The notes under the pieces: generated by a model
The model's database searches: none
What the model saw: the letters and a program-made list of their open reading frames with translations, nothing else
Told to the model about the DNA's origin: nothing
Assembly: GCA_023399505.1 (NCBI GenBank)
Contig: JAEWOZ010000134.1
Coordinates: 1-21,183 of the forward strand
Length of the DNA: 21,183 nt
Direction of reading: 5' to 3'
From: Fusobacteriota bacterium
GTDB taxonomy: Bacteria; Fusobacteriota; Fusobacteriia; Bac17; JAEWOZ01
In this document: one piece after another, positions 1-6,887 of the stretch
How the letters are laid out: each line of letters opens with the position of its first letter
How positions within the stretch are numbered: position 1 is the stretch's first letter
Position numbers and translations under genes: made by a program

Positions 1-22
1 CAAGGTAACTATGTAATTTCAC
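1..22 (-). CDS. Possible 5' end of a leftward gene running off the window
   Basis: A GTG codon at 20-22 on the minus strand opens a frame reading M-K-L-H-S-Y-L before the window ends. It is preceded by an AAGGAG ribosome-binding site (29-34) with 6-nt spacing and by an extended -10 promoter at 56-64. Only seven codons are visible, so no product can be named. The promoter, RBS and start line up well, but the open frame is too short to prove coding. Confidence 0.4.
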
Positions 23-55
23 ATTCAGCTCCTTAAGGTTATATTTAACTTGATA

Positions 56-64
56 ATTATATCA
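56..64 (-). promoter_or_regulatory. Extended -10 promoter TGATATAAT for the partial left-edge gene
   Basis: Minus-strand TGATATAAT, a perfect extended -10 (TGn plus TATAAT). No good -35 is seen at the expected 79-84. It would start transcription near position 49, about 27 nt before the GTG at 22. The same 9-mer occurs at other unit starts in this window. Confidence 0.55.
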
Positions 65-215
65 TAAAAACAGTCGTCATATTTTTAATTTTTTAGTAAA
101 ATGATTCAACTACAATTTTCAAATTTATCCTCAATTTTGTAGAATTTTAAATAATTGATTTATTATTTAATTTTTTATCTACTTATTGAAATAAGATTAA
201 CAGTAAAGTATATTT

Positions 216-258
216 AAAAAAATCAAGTTAAAATCTTTTATTTTTTAAGTTAACTTGA
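216..258 (-). terminator. Rho-independent terminator after the peroxiredoxin gene
   Basis: On the minus strand TCAAGTTAA (250-258) pairs with TTAACTTGA (223-231) across an 18-nt AT-rich loop and is followed directly by a run of T. It starts 10 nt beyond the stop codon of the peroxiredoxin gene. The stem is AT-rich and the loop long, so strength is uncertain. Confidence 0.6.
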
Positions 259-268
259 ATCATCTTAT

Positions 269-745
269 TTACTTTTGTAGTTCTTTTAATTTTTTTAAAA
301 CATTATCAACATGTCCCAAAACATTTACTTTTTTCCAAATGTAAACTATTTTACCTTCAGGATTTATTAAGAAAGTATTTCTCATTACCCCTTCTAGGTC
401 TTTGCCGAAAAGAAACCTTTTACCTAATGAGTTATATCCTTTTATAACTTCTTTGTTAGGGTCACTTAGTAACATAATATTTAGTTTATTTCTTTCTCTA
501 AATTTAACATGACTCTCTACACTATCGGCACTTACACCAAAAATTATAGAGTTTAAATTTCCAAATTCTTTAGAATAATTAGAAAATCCAATTGATTCAA
601 TTGTACATCCTGGTGTATTGTTTTTAGGATAAAAATAAACAATAACCCATTTACCTTTAAAATCACTCAACAAAATTTTTTTATTCTCATGATTTAGCAA
701 TGAAAACTGAGGTGCTATATCTCCTATATTTAATTCATCTATCAT
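269..745 (-). CDS. 1-Cys thiol peroxiredoxin, BCP/PrxQ type
   Basis: A 158-aa peroxiredoxin of the AhpC/TSA superfamily, BCP (PrxQ) branch, expected to reduce hydrogen peroxide and organic hydroperoxides in the cytoplasm; no signal peptide is seen. The active-site motif is P-K-N-N-T-P-G-C-T with peroxidatic Cys47, supporting Thr44, and the later conserved Arg122 in G-V-M-R-N-T-F. Cys47 is the only cysteine in the protein: the position five residues on, where many BCPs carry the resolving Cys, is Ile52. It should therefore act as a 1-Cys enzyme needing an external thiol. Full length for the family. The ATG at 745 has an AGGAG site five nt upstream (751-755). It lies 45 nt after a peptide-binding protein gene and may have its own promoter at 777-785. 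Confidence 0.93.
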   Translation of the reverse strand: MIDELNIGDIAPQFSLLNHENKKILLSDFKGKWVIVYFYPKNNTPGCTIESIGFSNYSKEFGNLNSIIFGVSADSVESHVKFRERNKLNIMLLSDPNKEVIKGYNSLGKRFLFGKDLEGVMRNTFLINPEGKIVYIWKKVNVLGHVDNVLKKLKELQK

Positions 746-776
746 AACTTCTCCTATTTATTGGTTTTTATATTTA

Positions 777-785
777 ATTTTATCA
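777..785 (-). promoter_or_regulatory. Candidate extended -10 promoter for the peroxiredoxin gene
   Basis: Minus-strand TGATAAAAT in the 45-nt gap upstream of the peroxiredoxin start, one base different from the TGATATAAT seen elsewhere. It would allow expression apart from the preceding binding-protein gene. No clear -35 is seen. Confidence 0.4.
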
Positions 786-790
786 TAATT

Positions 791-2302
791 TCACTTAGTT
801 GTTTTAAATGAATAAGTAAAATCTGGATTTCTTGAACTAACACCTCTTGTGACCCCTTTTATATTCTCATTTAAGATATAGTGCCCCTTCATAAAAAATA
901 GAGGGGCTATCGGAAATTCTCCACTAAATATAAATTTTTCTATCTCTTTTAAGTTTTTGTACTTATCATTCATATAATACGATTCTAACGCTTTATTATA
1001 TAATTCCTCATATTTCTCATGAAACCAAAAACTTAAATTACTACTTGAATCTTTTTTCAATATCTCGAAAAAAGTAAAAGGTGGACCAAAGTAATCTGCT
1101 ATCCAAGAGTTAAGAGAAACATCGAAATCTCCTTTTTGTAAACTTTCAACTTTCAAAATTGAATTTAATGAGACTATTTCTACAATAATAGAAAGTTTAA
1201 AGTAAAGAAATTCTTGTAAATATTGAGCTATCTTTTGGCTCAAGTAATCTGTACCGCAAATTAATTTTAACTTTTTATTAATCTCATTTTTAGAAATACT
1301 TTCAAAAAATAACTTCTCTGATTCGTATCCTGGAAACTCTTTAGGTACTAAAGAATAAGCGGGTTCGGATCCATCTTTTAGAATCTTGTTACATATAGAA
1401 TCTCTTTGAATAGTCATTGATATTAATTTTCTTAAACTTTTATCTACTTTCTCACAATTAAAATTAAGAAAAAAAAGTGCTATTTTGTCAAATGTTTTAA
1501 TATTTAGATTCAATTTTCTAGCATTCTCCATTGAGTCCATAGACAAGTTAGGAACAAAATCTAAGAAGCCATTTTTAAATAAATTAATGGAGGCAAATTC
1601 ATCCCTTACAATAATACACTTTATCTCTTGAATTCGATTTTCTAAAATTTTGTTTTCATAATAATATTCATTTCTTTCTAATAATATTTCATCTCCATGA
1701 GACCAACTCTTTAACTTAAAGGGCCCTGAAAAAGCAAAGACACTTTGGCCAAAATAGGCCTCTTCTATTAATTCCTTTTTAACAGGTGCAAACGAAACGA
1801 ATGCTAGAGGTGCAGCTAAAGTTTCAATCATATTTTCATTTTTGTATAAAAATTCAAACTCTATCTCTTTATTACTTAAAATTTTTATACCTACTTTCTT
1901 AAAACTTTTTTCTATATTTTTATGAAATCTTTCAGCCCCTTTAATTACATATAACAAATGAGCAGACTTAGAGTCATTTGAAGCAGTTAAAATTCTTTTG
2001 AAAGAAGCGTATATATCTTCGATTTTTATTAAAGATCCATCAGACCAGTAAGCATTCCTTAATTTAAAAATGATTTTGTTATCTTTAATTTGCCAACTTT
2101 CAGCTAAAGCTGGTAATATTTTTCCACTAGAGGTTGCTTTAATTAGAGGTTCATATAGGTTTGAAGTAACATTAAATGTATACTCATCATAAGTTAAAAG
2201 TGGATCCAAAGATATGGGCTCTTGATAAAGGGCAAAAGAGAGAGTATTAATATTTTTGTTAGCATTTAAAGTTAGACTAAATATAAAAAAAATTAAAAAC
2301 AT
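791..2302 (-). CDS. Family-5 peptide-type extracytoplasmic substrate-binding protein (OppA-like)
   Basis: A 503-aa solute-binding protein of the SBP_bac_5 (OppA/DppA) family, the periplasmic receptor that delivers oligopeptides or similar ligands to an ABC importer. A short signal peptide (residues 1-14, ending in L-N-A) has no lipobox cysteine, so a soluble periplasmic protein is expected. Family hallmarks are the early S-L-D-P segment, N-L-Y-E-P-L, and the signature around W-S-D-G followed by a helix containing S-F-K-R. The ATG at 2302 follows a G-A-G-G ribosome-binding site (2308-2311). It is the most divergent of the four paralogues here. No permease or ATPase gene is adjacent, so it must use a transporter encoded elsewhere. 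Family assignment is firm; ligand unknown. Confidence 0.9.
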   Translation of the reverse strand: MFLIFFIFSLTLNANKNINTLSFALYQEPISLDPLLTYDEYTFNVTSNLYEPLIKATSSGKILPALAESWQIKDNKIIFKLRNAYWSDGSLIKIEDIYASFKRILTASNDSKSAHLLYVIKGAERFHKNIEKSFKKVGIKILSNKEIEFEFLYKNENMIETLAAPLAFVSFAPVKKELIEEAYFGQSVFAFSGPFKLKSWSHGDEILLERNEYYYENKILENRIQEIKCIIVRDEFASINLFKNGFLDFVPNLSMDSMENARKLNLNIKTFDKIALFFLNFNCEKVDKSLRKLISMTIQRDSICNKILKDGSEPAYSLVPKEFPGYESEKLFFESISKNEINKKLKLICGTDYLSQKIAQYLQEFLYFKLSIIVEIVSLNSILKVESLQKGDFDVSLNSWIADYFGPPFTFFEILKKDSSSNLSFWFHEKYEELYNKALESYYMNDKYKNLKEIEKFIFSGEFPIAPLFFMKGHYILNENIKGVTRGVSSRNPDFTYSFKTTK

Positions 2303-2365
2303 ATCATCCTCATTTACTTAAAGAATATTTTATAAGCTATATTTTACATTAAAATTTTTATTTTA

Positions 2366-2395
2366 GTAATAAAAAAGTCATTTCTACATGACTTT
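2366..2395 (-). terminator. Terminator overlapping the stop codon of the lipoprotein gene
   Basis: Minus strand: AAAGTCAT (2388-2395) and ATGACTTT (2374-2381) form an 8-bp stem with a 6-nt loop that contains the TAG stop (2384-2386), followed by a T-rich run (2366-2376). Low GC in the stem, but geometry and T-run are typical. Confidence 0.6.
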
Positions 2396-3412
2396 ATTTT
2401 CTGTTGATAAATGACCTTCTTTTATAAGTAAGGCTCTTAATGCTTTATCTTTTTCTAAACCTTTTAATTCTCTGAATTTTTCTAAGTCATAATCTTTTAA
2501 ATATTCTTTTATTCTCTTTAAATTATATCTCTCAAAAAACTTTTCTAAAATTAATTTTCTCTCTGCAATAAAATTAGTATTTATGTAATCTTCAAATGAA
2601 ACATCAACTTTTAATTCTTCTTTAAGTAAAGTAAAAATAAATAAAAGTGTATGAGGATTATCTGTATCAGCTTTTTGATTGTTAGAAGTTTTTATTATAA
2701 CTGTATTATCATTTATCATTGTTGTTAAAATATCTTTTTTAAGTGAATTTAGCATGTCATCTATAAAATCAGAAGAATTACTATATTCTTTATAATCCTT
2801 CAATAGAAGAATGGATTGTTCTGTAACAGCTACTACTCCAGTGACACAATTATAAAAACCTTGTACTAAATTAGCAAGAGTAAAGGCTAGCATATCATCA
2901 TTTTTTTCATAAGCCTTTTCAAATAGATAGGAAAATAAATTTAACTTCTTATAAGAGTACTCATTATATTTATTTACTAAAGTTTCATTATCTGTCTCTA
3001 AATTTATTTTATTAAAAAAATTTTTATTTAGAATTCTAGTTGCTTTATCTTTAAAAGAATTTTTATATTCATTTAGGGTTTGTTCATCACCTAGCGCTAA
3101 TATAAAATTTTCTTCTAATGCTGAAATTTTATGAAATTCATCTTTTGTATAATTTTTAGCTAATAATGATAAATTATCTAAATCTTTTTTATGATATTCA
3201 ATTAAGATTTCAACTTTTTCAATTAGTTTTTTTATATCACCTTTTTGATTTTCATAAAAAATTTCTTTAGTTGATGAAACTTTTAATTGTAAATCTTCCT
3301 CTTTGAAATTAATATATTCTTCTATGAATTTTTTGGGGTTATTTTTAGGACTTTTTAAGCTATTTGAGTTACCACATCCAAATAATATAAAAGCTATGAA
3401 CAAATTAAACAT
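2384..3412 (-). CDS. Predicted lipoprotein, unknown function
   Basis: I do not recognise this protein. From the chosen start it is 342 aa: M-F-N-L-F-I-A-F-I-L-F-G-C, a signal peptide with a lipobox (L-F-G-C, Cys13), then a lysine/glutamate-rich, mostly helical body with no recognisable domain. It is probably lipid-anchored and facing the periplasm or surface. An in-frame ATG nine codons upstream (3439) lacks a ribosome-binding site, whereas the ATG at 3412 has a perfect AGGAGG (3417-3422) and puts the signal peptide at the N-terminus, so I use 3412. It has its own extended -10 at 3458-3466 and a terminator at its stop, so it looks like a single-gene unit lying between two peptide-binding-protein genes. 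It could be an accessory surface protein, but nothing in the sequence shows a role. Confidence 0.75.
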   Translation of the reverse strand: MFNLFIAFILFGCGNSNSLKSPKNNPKKFIEEYINFKEEDLQLKVSSTKEIFYENQKGDIKKLIEKVEILIEYHKKDLDNLSLLAKNYTKDEFHKISALEENFILALGDEQTLNEYKNSFKDKATRILNKNFFNKINLETDNETLVNKYNEYSYKKLNLFSYLFEKAYEKNDDMLAFTLANLVQGFYNCVTGVVAVTEQSILLLKDYKEYSNSSDFIDDMLNSLKKDILTTMINDNTVIIKTSNNQKADTDNPHTLLFIFTLLKEELKVDVSFEDYINTNFIAERKLILEKFFERYNLKRIKEYLKDYDLEKFRELKGLEKDKALRALLIKEGHLSTENKVM

Positions 3413-3416
3413 ACTT

Positions 3417-3422
3417 CCTCCT
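3417..3422 (-). promoter_or_regulatory. Ribosome-binding site AGGAGG deciding the lipoprotein start
   Basis: A perfect AGGAGG four nt before the ATG at 3412. It favours this start over the upstream in-frame ATG at 3439, which would place the site inside the coding sequence. Confidence 0.8.
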
Positions 3423-3457
3423 AATTCTTCCCCTAACATATTTAATTATCATTCATA

Positions 3458-3466
3458 ATAATATCA
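3458..3466 (-). promoter_or_regulatory. Extended -10 promoter TGATATTAT for the lipoprotein gene
   Basis: Minus-strand TGATATTAT, one base off the local TGATATAAT motif, in the 64-nt gap upstream of the lipoprotein. Transcription would begin near 3451, leaving a leader of about 40 nt. No clear -35. Confidence 0.5.
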
Positions 3467-3476
3467 TTTTAAAATA

Positions 3477-5039
3477 TTATTTGTTTTCTAAAAAAGTCTG
3501 TCTAAAATTGGGACTACTTGCACCTGCATATATATTTACATTTTTAATCCAAGTCTTTTTAGCATAATAACTTTTTCCGAAATAAAGAGGAGCAATTGGA
3601 AAAGAATTCTTTGAAGGTTCAAAAAGGATTTTTTCTGCTATAGCTAATAAATCAAATTTATCTTTTGTATAATAAGCATTTAAAGCTTTTTGTATAATTT
3701 TATCAAATTCTTCATTATGCCAATTTGTAGTGTTATTATTTGAGGTGGTTGTATATAAAGTTAGGAAATCAAAAGGGGGCGCTAAATAATCAACCATCCA
3801 TCCTGATAAAGAAATATCATACTCGCCGTTTCTTACTTTAGCTATCTTTATAGAACTAGGCATTTGGTGTATTTCTATTTTTAAACCTAGTTTTTCTTCT
3901 AATTCTGATTGTATGTATTGGGATAACTTAGTATGCAATTCTGTATTAATGCATAAAAGTTTCAAAGGATTTTTTCTGAATTCCAGATTAACTTTATCTA
4001 GAAGCTTTTTAGCTTTAGATAAATTTTCTTTAAAAATTTCTTCACCGTAGTCTTCTCTGAAACTTTTATCTTTACCTAAATAATTAACTGGAATTAAAGC
4101 TCTAGCTGGAGTAGAATTATCTTCTAAAATATTTTTACATAACTTTTCTCTATCTATAGCGTAATTTATGGCTTCCCTTAAATTAGGATCTATTAATTTT
4201 CCTGTTGTATTAAATTCTAAATAAATTACTTTAGCATCTCTGTCATATGGAAACAAATTTTCTTTATCTATTTCTTTTAAATAATAACTTGAAATTAAGG
4301 GAAGAAGATCTAAATCACCAATTTTAAACATATTAATAGCTGTTTTGTCTTCCCTCACAATATAGGCATCTAGCTCTTTAATTTGTATTTTTTCATAGTA
4401 GTAATTATTAACTACTAAATTAACTTTATTATTCAATTCCCATTTTTTAATTTCATAGGGTCCACTTGCTAAAATATTCTTTATATTATTACCAAATGCA
4501 TTAGTATTCTTAAGATAAATGGACTTTTTTATTGGAGAAGCTGGAGTAAATGCTAAAATAGGTCCAAATATTTTGAGAGGCTCTTCTACTAAAACATTAA
4601 AAGTTATTTTTAATGTTTTTTTATCCAAAACTTTTATTCCTACTTCTTTGAAAGATAATTTACCTTCATTAAATTCCTTAGCATTTTCAATTGAAAAATA
4701 AAGATATGCATACGGGGAAAGAGAATCTTGATCCAATAAACGTTTAAAAGCAAATAAAAAATCTTTCGCTTCTATTTCTGATCCATCAGACCATTTTGCA
4801 TCTTTTCTTAATTTAAAAATAATACTTTTTCCTTCTGTATTAAAAGTTTCTGCTAAACCTTCTGTTATTTGACCTGTTGAAGATATTTTGACTAATCCTT
4901 CATAAATACTGGCCGTTATTGGCATTGAAGTAGGATCTATAAAAATTGGATCTAAAGTTTTAGGATCATTCTTTATATTAAATGAAATTGAAGAATTAAA
5001 TAAATTAAATGACATTAAAAAATATATTATAAAAAGCAT
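3477..5039 (-). CDS. Family-5 peptide-type extracytoplasmic substrate-binding protein (OppA-like)
   Basis: A 520-aa SBP_bac_5 protein, receptor subunit of an oligopeptide-type ABC importer. A hydrophobic signal peptide (about residues 1-19) lacks a lipobox Cys. Hallmarks include K-T-L-D-P near residue 30, I-Y-E-G-L-V-K, the family signature A-K-W-S-D-G with downstream F-A-F-K-R-L-L, and the conserved L-R-E-A-I-N-Y-A-I-D-R-E-K-L segment of the C-terminal half. The start at 5039 has an AAAGGGG ribosome-binding site. Its promoter appears to lie within the terminator stem of the upstream gene (5077-5085), so it is likely its own unit. It resembles the paralogues at 5099 and 10422 more than the one at 791. 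Ligand cannot be deduced. Confidence 0.92.
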   Translation of the reverse strand: MLFIIYFLMSFNLFNSSISFNIKNDPKTLDPIFIDPTSMPITASIYEGLVKISSTGQITEGLAETFNTEGKSIIFKLRKDAKWSDGSEIEAKDFLFAFKRLLDQDSLSPYAYLYFSIENAKEFNEGKLSFKEVGIKVLDKKTLKITFNVLVEEPLKIFGPILAFTPASPIKKSIYLKNTNAFGNNIKNILASGPYEIKKWELNNKVNLVVNNYYYEKIQIKELDAYIVREDKTAINMFKIGDLDLLPLISSYYLKEIDKENLFPYDRDAKVIYLEFNTTGKLIDPNLREAINYAIDREKLCKNILEDNSTPARALIPVNYLGKDKSFREDYGEEIFKENLSKAKKLLDKVNLEFRKNPLKLLCINTELHTKLSQYIQSELEEKLGLKIEIHQMPSSIKIAKVRNGEYDISLSGWMVDYLAPPFDFLTLYTTTSNNNTTNWHNEEFDKIIQKALNAYYTKDKFDLLAIAEKILFEPSKNSFPIAPLYFGKSYYAKKTWIKNVNIYAGASSPNFRQTFLENK

Positions 5040-5057
5040 TCTTACCCCTTTAAATAA

Positions 5058-5091
5058 AAAGTTTGATATTAAATAAATTATATCAAACTTT
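5058..5091 (-). terminator. Terminator hairpin after the binding-protein gene at 5099
   Basis: A perfect 12-bp inverted repeat: 5080-5091 (AAAGTTTGATAT on the minus strand) pairs with 5058-5069, with a 10-nt loop and a following T-rich stretch. It begins seven nt past the stop of the upstream gene. The same bases carry a promoter -10 (see 5077-5085). Confidence 0.75.
5077..5085 (-). promoter_or_regulatory. Extended -10 promoter TGATATAAT inside a terminator stem
   Basis: Perfect minus-strand TGATATAAT for the 3477-5039 gene, lying across the first arm and loop of the upstream terminator. Predicted start point near 5070, a leader of about 30 nt. The expected -35 hexamer is poor. Confidence 0.5.
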
Positions 5092-5098
5092 AAATATT

Positions 5099-6715
5099 TT
5101 ATCTATTTTCTATGTATGTACTTCTAAAGTCCGGACTATATGAACCTGTGTAAATTTTTACATTTTTAATATTTGGTTTTGAGGCATGAATACCTAACGG
5201 AAATAAAATTGGGACCATAGGGAATTCACCTATCTCTTCATCACATACCAATTTTTCAGCTTCAAACAAAGCTTGAACTTTTTCTTCATGTGAATAAGCA
5301 TTTTCAGCCTTTTTTATTAAAGCATCGAATTTTTTGTTATTCCATTTAATAAAATCAATAGTAGAAGAAGAAGATAGTCTATCTAAGAATGAAGTTGGGT
5401 AACCTGGATAATCAGCTCTCCATCCTCCTAACATTAGATGATAGTCTCCTAACTTTTGTTTATCTATTCTTATACCTAATGTAGTAACTTCAATATCTAT
5501 TGTTATATTTAGTTTTGTTAATAATTCTTGTTGAATATATTGAGCATACTTTTGGTTAACAGCTAAATTTCCTGTTAAAAGTTTCAACCTTAATTCCCTT
5601 ATTCCTAGTTCTTGTTTCCCTATTTCGAGTAATTTTCTAGCTTTTTCTAAATTACTGTCAGTAAACAGATGTTCTTTATTCTCTTTTCTAAAATCACCTT
5701 TTTTACCTGAAAAACCATAAGGAATACAAGAGGTGGCTGGTAAGGCTGCGCCTCTTAAAATATTTTTACAAAGTTTCTCTCTATTTATAGCAAATGAGAT
5801 AGCTTTTCTTATATTCTTATTAGCTAAAATCTTATCTCTTAAGTTAAATTCTATATAAGTAGCACTATTTGTTACATTAGTATTGTAATCAGGTGTGTTT
5901 ATGAAATATAAGAGATGATCTGGTTCTTTTTCAAGATTCAATAAAATATCTAATTCACCTGCTCTATACATATTTACAGCGGTAGTAGAATCTTTAATGA
6001 TGTATATTTTAATTTTCTCTATCGTGATTTTATCTTTATTATAATAATAAGGATTTTTCACTAAAACGAATTTATCATCAAAGTACCATTTTTGCATCAT
6101 CCAAGGCCCACTTGAAAGCAAACTTTTCTCATCTTTAGCATAATCTTTTACTTTTTTTATAAATTTCTCATTCATTGGAGAACAAGTTACGTAAGCTAGA
6201 AGAGGTGCTATAACTCTAATAGGATCTTTTAGCTCTACGTTTAATTCTAGTTCAAACTTTTTGTTGGAAAGTGCTTTAACGCCTACTTTATCAAAAGTCA
6301 CTTTTCCATTTGTAAATTCTTTTGAATTTTTTATATTCATACTGTGAAGAAGATAAGCATAAGAAGCTCCTGTTTCTGGAGTTAATACCCTTTTAAATGC
6401 ATAAAAGAAATCATAAGCTGTTAAATCCTCTCCATTAGACCATTTAGCATCATCTCTTATATGAAAAACAATTTTTTTACCGTCTGTTTCCCATTTATGT
6501 GCTAATGCTGGTTCTATTTCATTTTTTTCATTCAGTTTTATTAATCTATCATATAAATTAACAGCAACATTTGCCTCTACTTCGCTATTTATTAAGGCAG
6601 GATCTAAATTTTTAGGTGGCTCATAGATAGAATAAGCAATTATATTTTCTTTTGCAAAAAGTTTTGAAAAACTAATCGTGAAAAGAGATAGAAATATTAA
6701 AATATTTTTTTTCAT
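5099..6715 (-). CDS. Family-5 peptide-type extracytoplasmic substrate-binding protein (OppA-like)
   Basis: From the chosen start, a 538-aa SBP_bac_5 protein, the binding subunit for an oligopeptide-type ABC importer. The start at 6715 gives a classic signal peptide (M-K-K-N-I-L-I-F-L ... K-L-F-A) with no lipobox, and has GGAGG (6721-6725) five nt upstream; the in-frame ATG at 6727 would lie upstream of that site and is not used. Family marks: N-L-D-P-A-L, the A-K-W-S-N-G signature followed by F-Y-A-F-K-R-V-L, and N-I-R-K-A-I-S-F-A-I-N-R-E-K-L. It is clearly a close paralogue of the 10422-12020 product: both contain G-F-S-G-K-K-G-D-F-R and N-K-N-I-R-K-A-I-S. It is read divergently from the ankyrin lipoprotein gene and ends in its own terminator. 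Ligand unknown. Confidence 0.93.
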   Translation of the reverse strand: MKKNILIFLSLFTISFSKLFAKENIIAYSIYEPPKNLDPALINSEVEANVAVNLYDRLIKLNEKNEIEPALAHKWETDGKKIVFHIRDDAKWSNGEDLTAYDFFYAFKRVLTPETGASYAYLLHSMNIKNSKEFTNGKVTFDKVGVKALSNKKFELELNVELKDPIRVIAPLLAYVTCSPMNEKFIKKVKDYAKDEKSLLSSGPWMMQKWYFDDKFVLVKNPYYYNKDKITIEKIKIYIIKDSTTAVNMYRAGELDILLNLEKEPDHLLYFINTPDYNTNVTNSATYIEFNLRDKILANKNIRKAISFAINREKLCKNILRGAALPATSCIPYGFSGKKGDFRKENKEHLFTDSNLEKARKLLEIGKQELGIRELRLKLLTGNLAVNQKYAQYIQQELLTKLNITIDIEVTTLGIRIDKQKLGDYHLMLGGWRADYPGYPTSFLDRLSSSSTIDFIKWNNKKFDALIKKAENAYSHEEKVQALFEAEKLVCDEEIGEFPMVPILFPLGIHASKPNIKNVKIYTGSYSPDFRSTYIENR

Positions 6716-6748
6716 TTGTTCCTCCATATGAATAAAACAATCTAAAGA

Positions 6749-6757
6749 ATTATATCA
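6749..6757 (-). promoter_or_regulatory. Extended -10 promoter TGATATAAT for the 5099-6715 gene
   Basis: Perfect TGATATAAT on the minus strand in the divergent intergenic region. The expected -35 region is A/T-rich without a good match. Start point expected near 6742, about 27 nt before the ATG at 6715. Confidence 0.6.
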
Positions 6758-6779
6758 GATTTTTTAAAAAATTAAAAAT

Positions 6780-6807
6780 TTTAGACTTTCTCTTCTTATC
6801 GTCTAAA
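6780..6807. repeat. Inverted repeat TTTAGAC-N14-GTCTAAA between divergent genes
   Basis: A 7-bp perfect inverted repeat (6780-6786 and 6801-6807) sits between the two divergent promoters, upstream of both -10 elements. The spacing and position suit a regulator operator, but no regulator gene is in the window and the arms are short, so chance is possible. Confidence 0.3.
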
Positions 6808-6834
6808 TTAATATTAAGAAAATAATCATTGTTA

Positions 6835-6863
6835 TTTACATTATTCAATCATAATGATATAAT
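6835..6863 (+). promoter_or_regulatory. Strong sigma-70-type promoter for the ankyrin lipoprotein gene
   Basis: TTTACA (6835-6840), a 17-nt spacer, then TATAAT (6858-6863) with an upstream TGA making an extended -10. This is the most complete promoter in the window. It predicts a start point near 6870, and an AGGAG ribosome-binding site (6878-6882) precedes the ATG at 6888. Confidence 0.75.
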
Positions 6864-6887
6864 AAATAAATTCTCAAAGGAGAGAAA

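Noticed and set aside
247..256. 10-bp palindrome AAGTTAACTT as an operator
   Set aside because: It is explained as part of the terminator stem after the peroxiredoxin gene.
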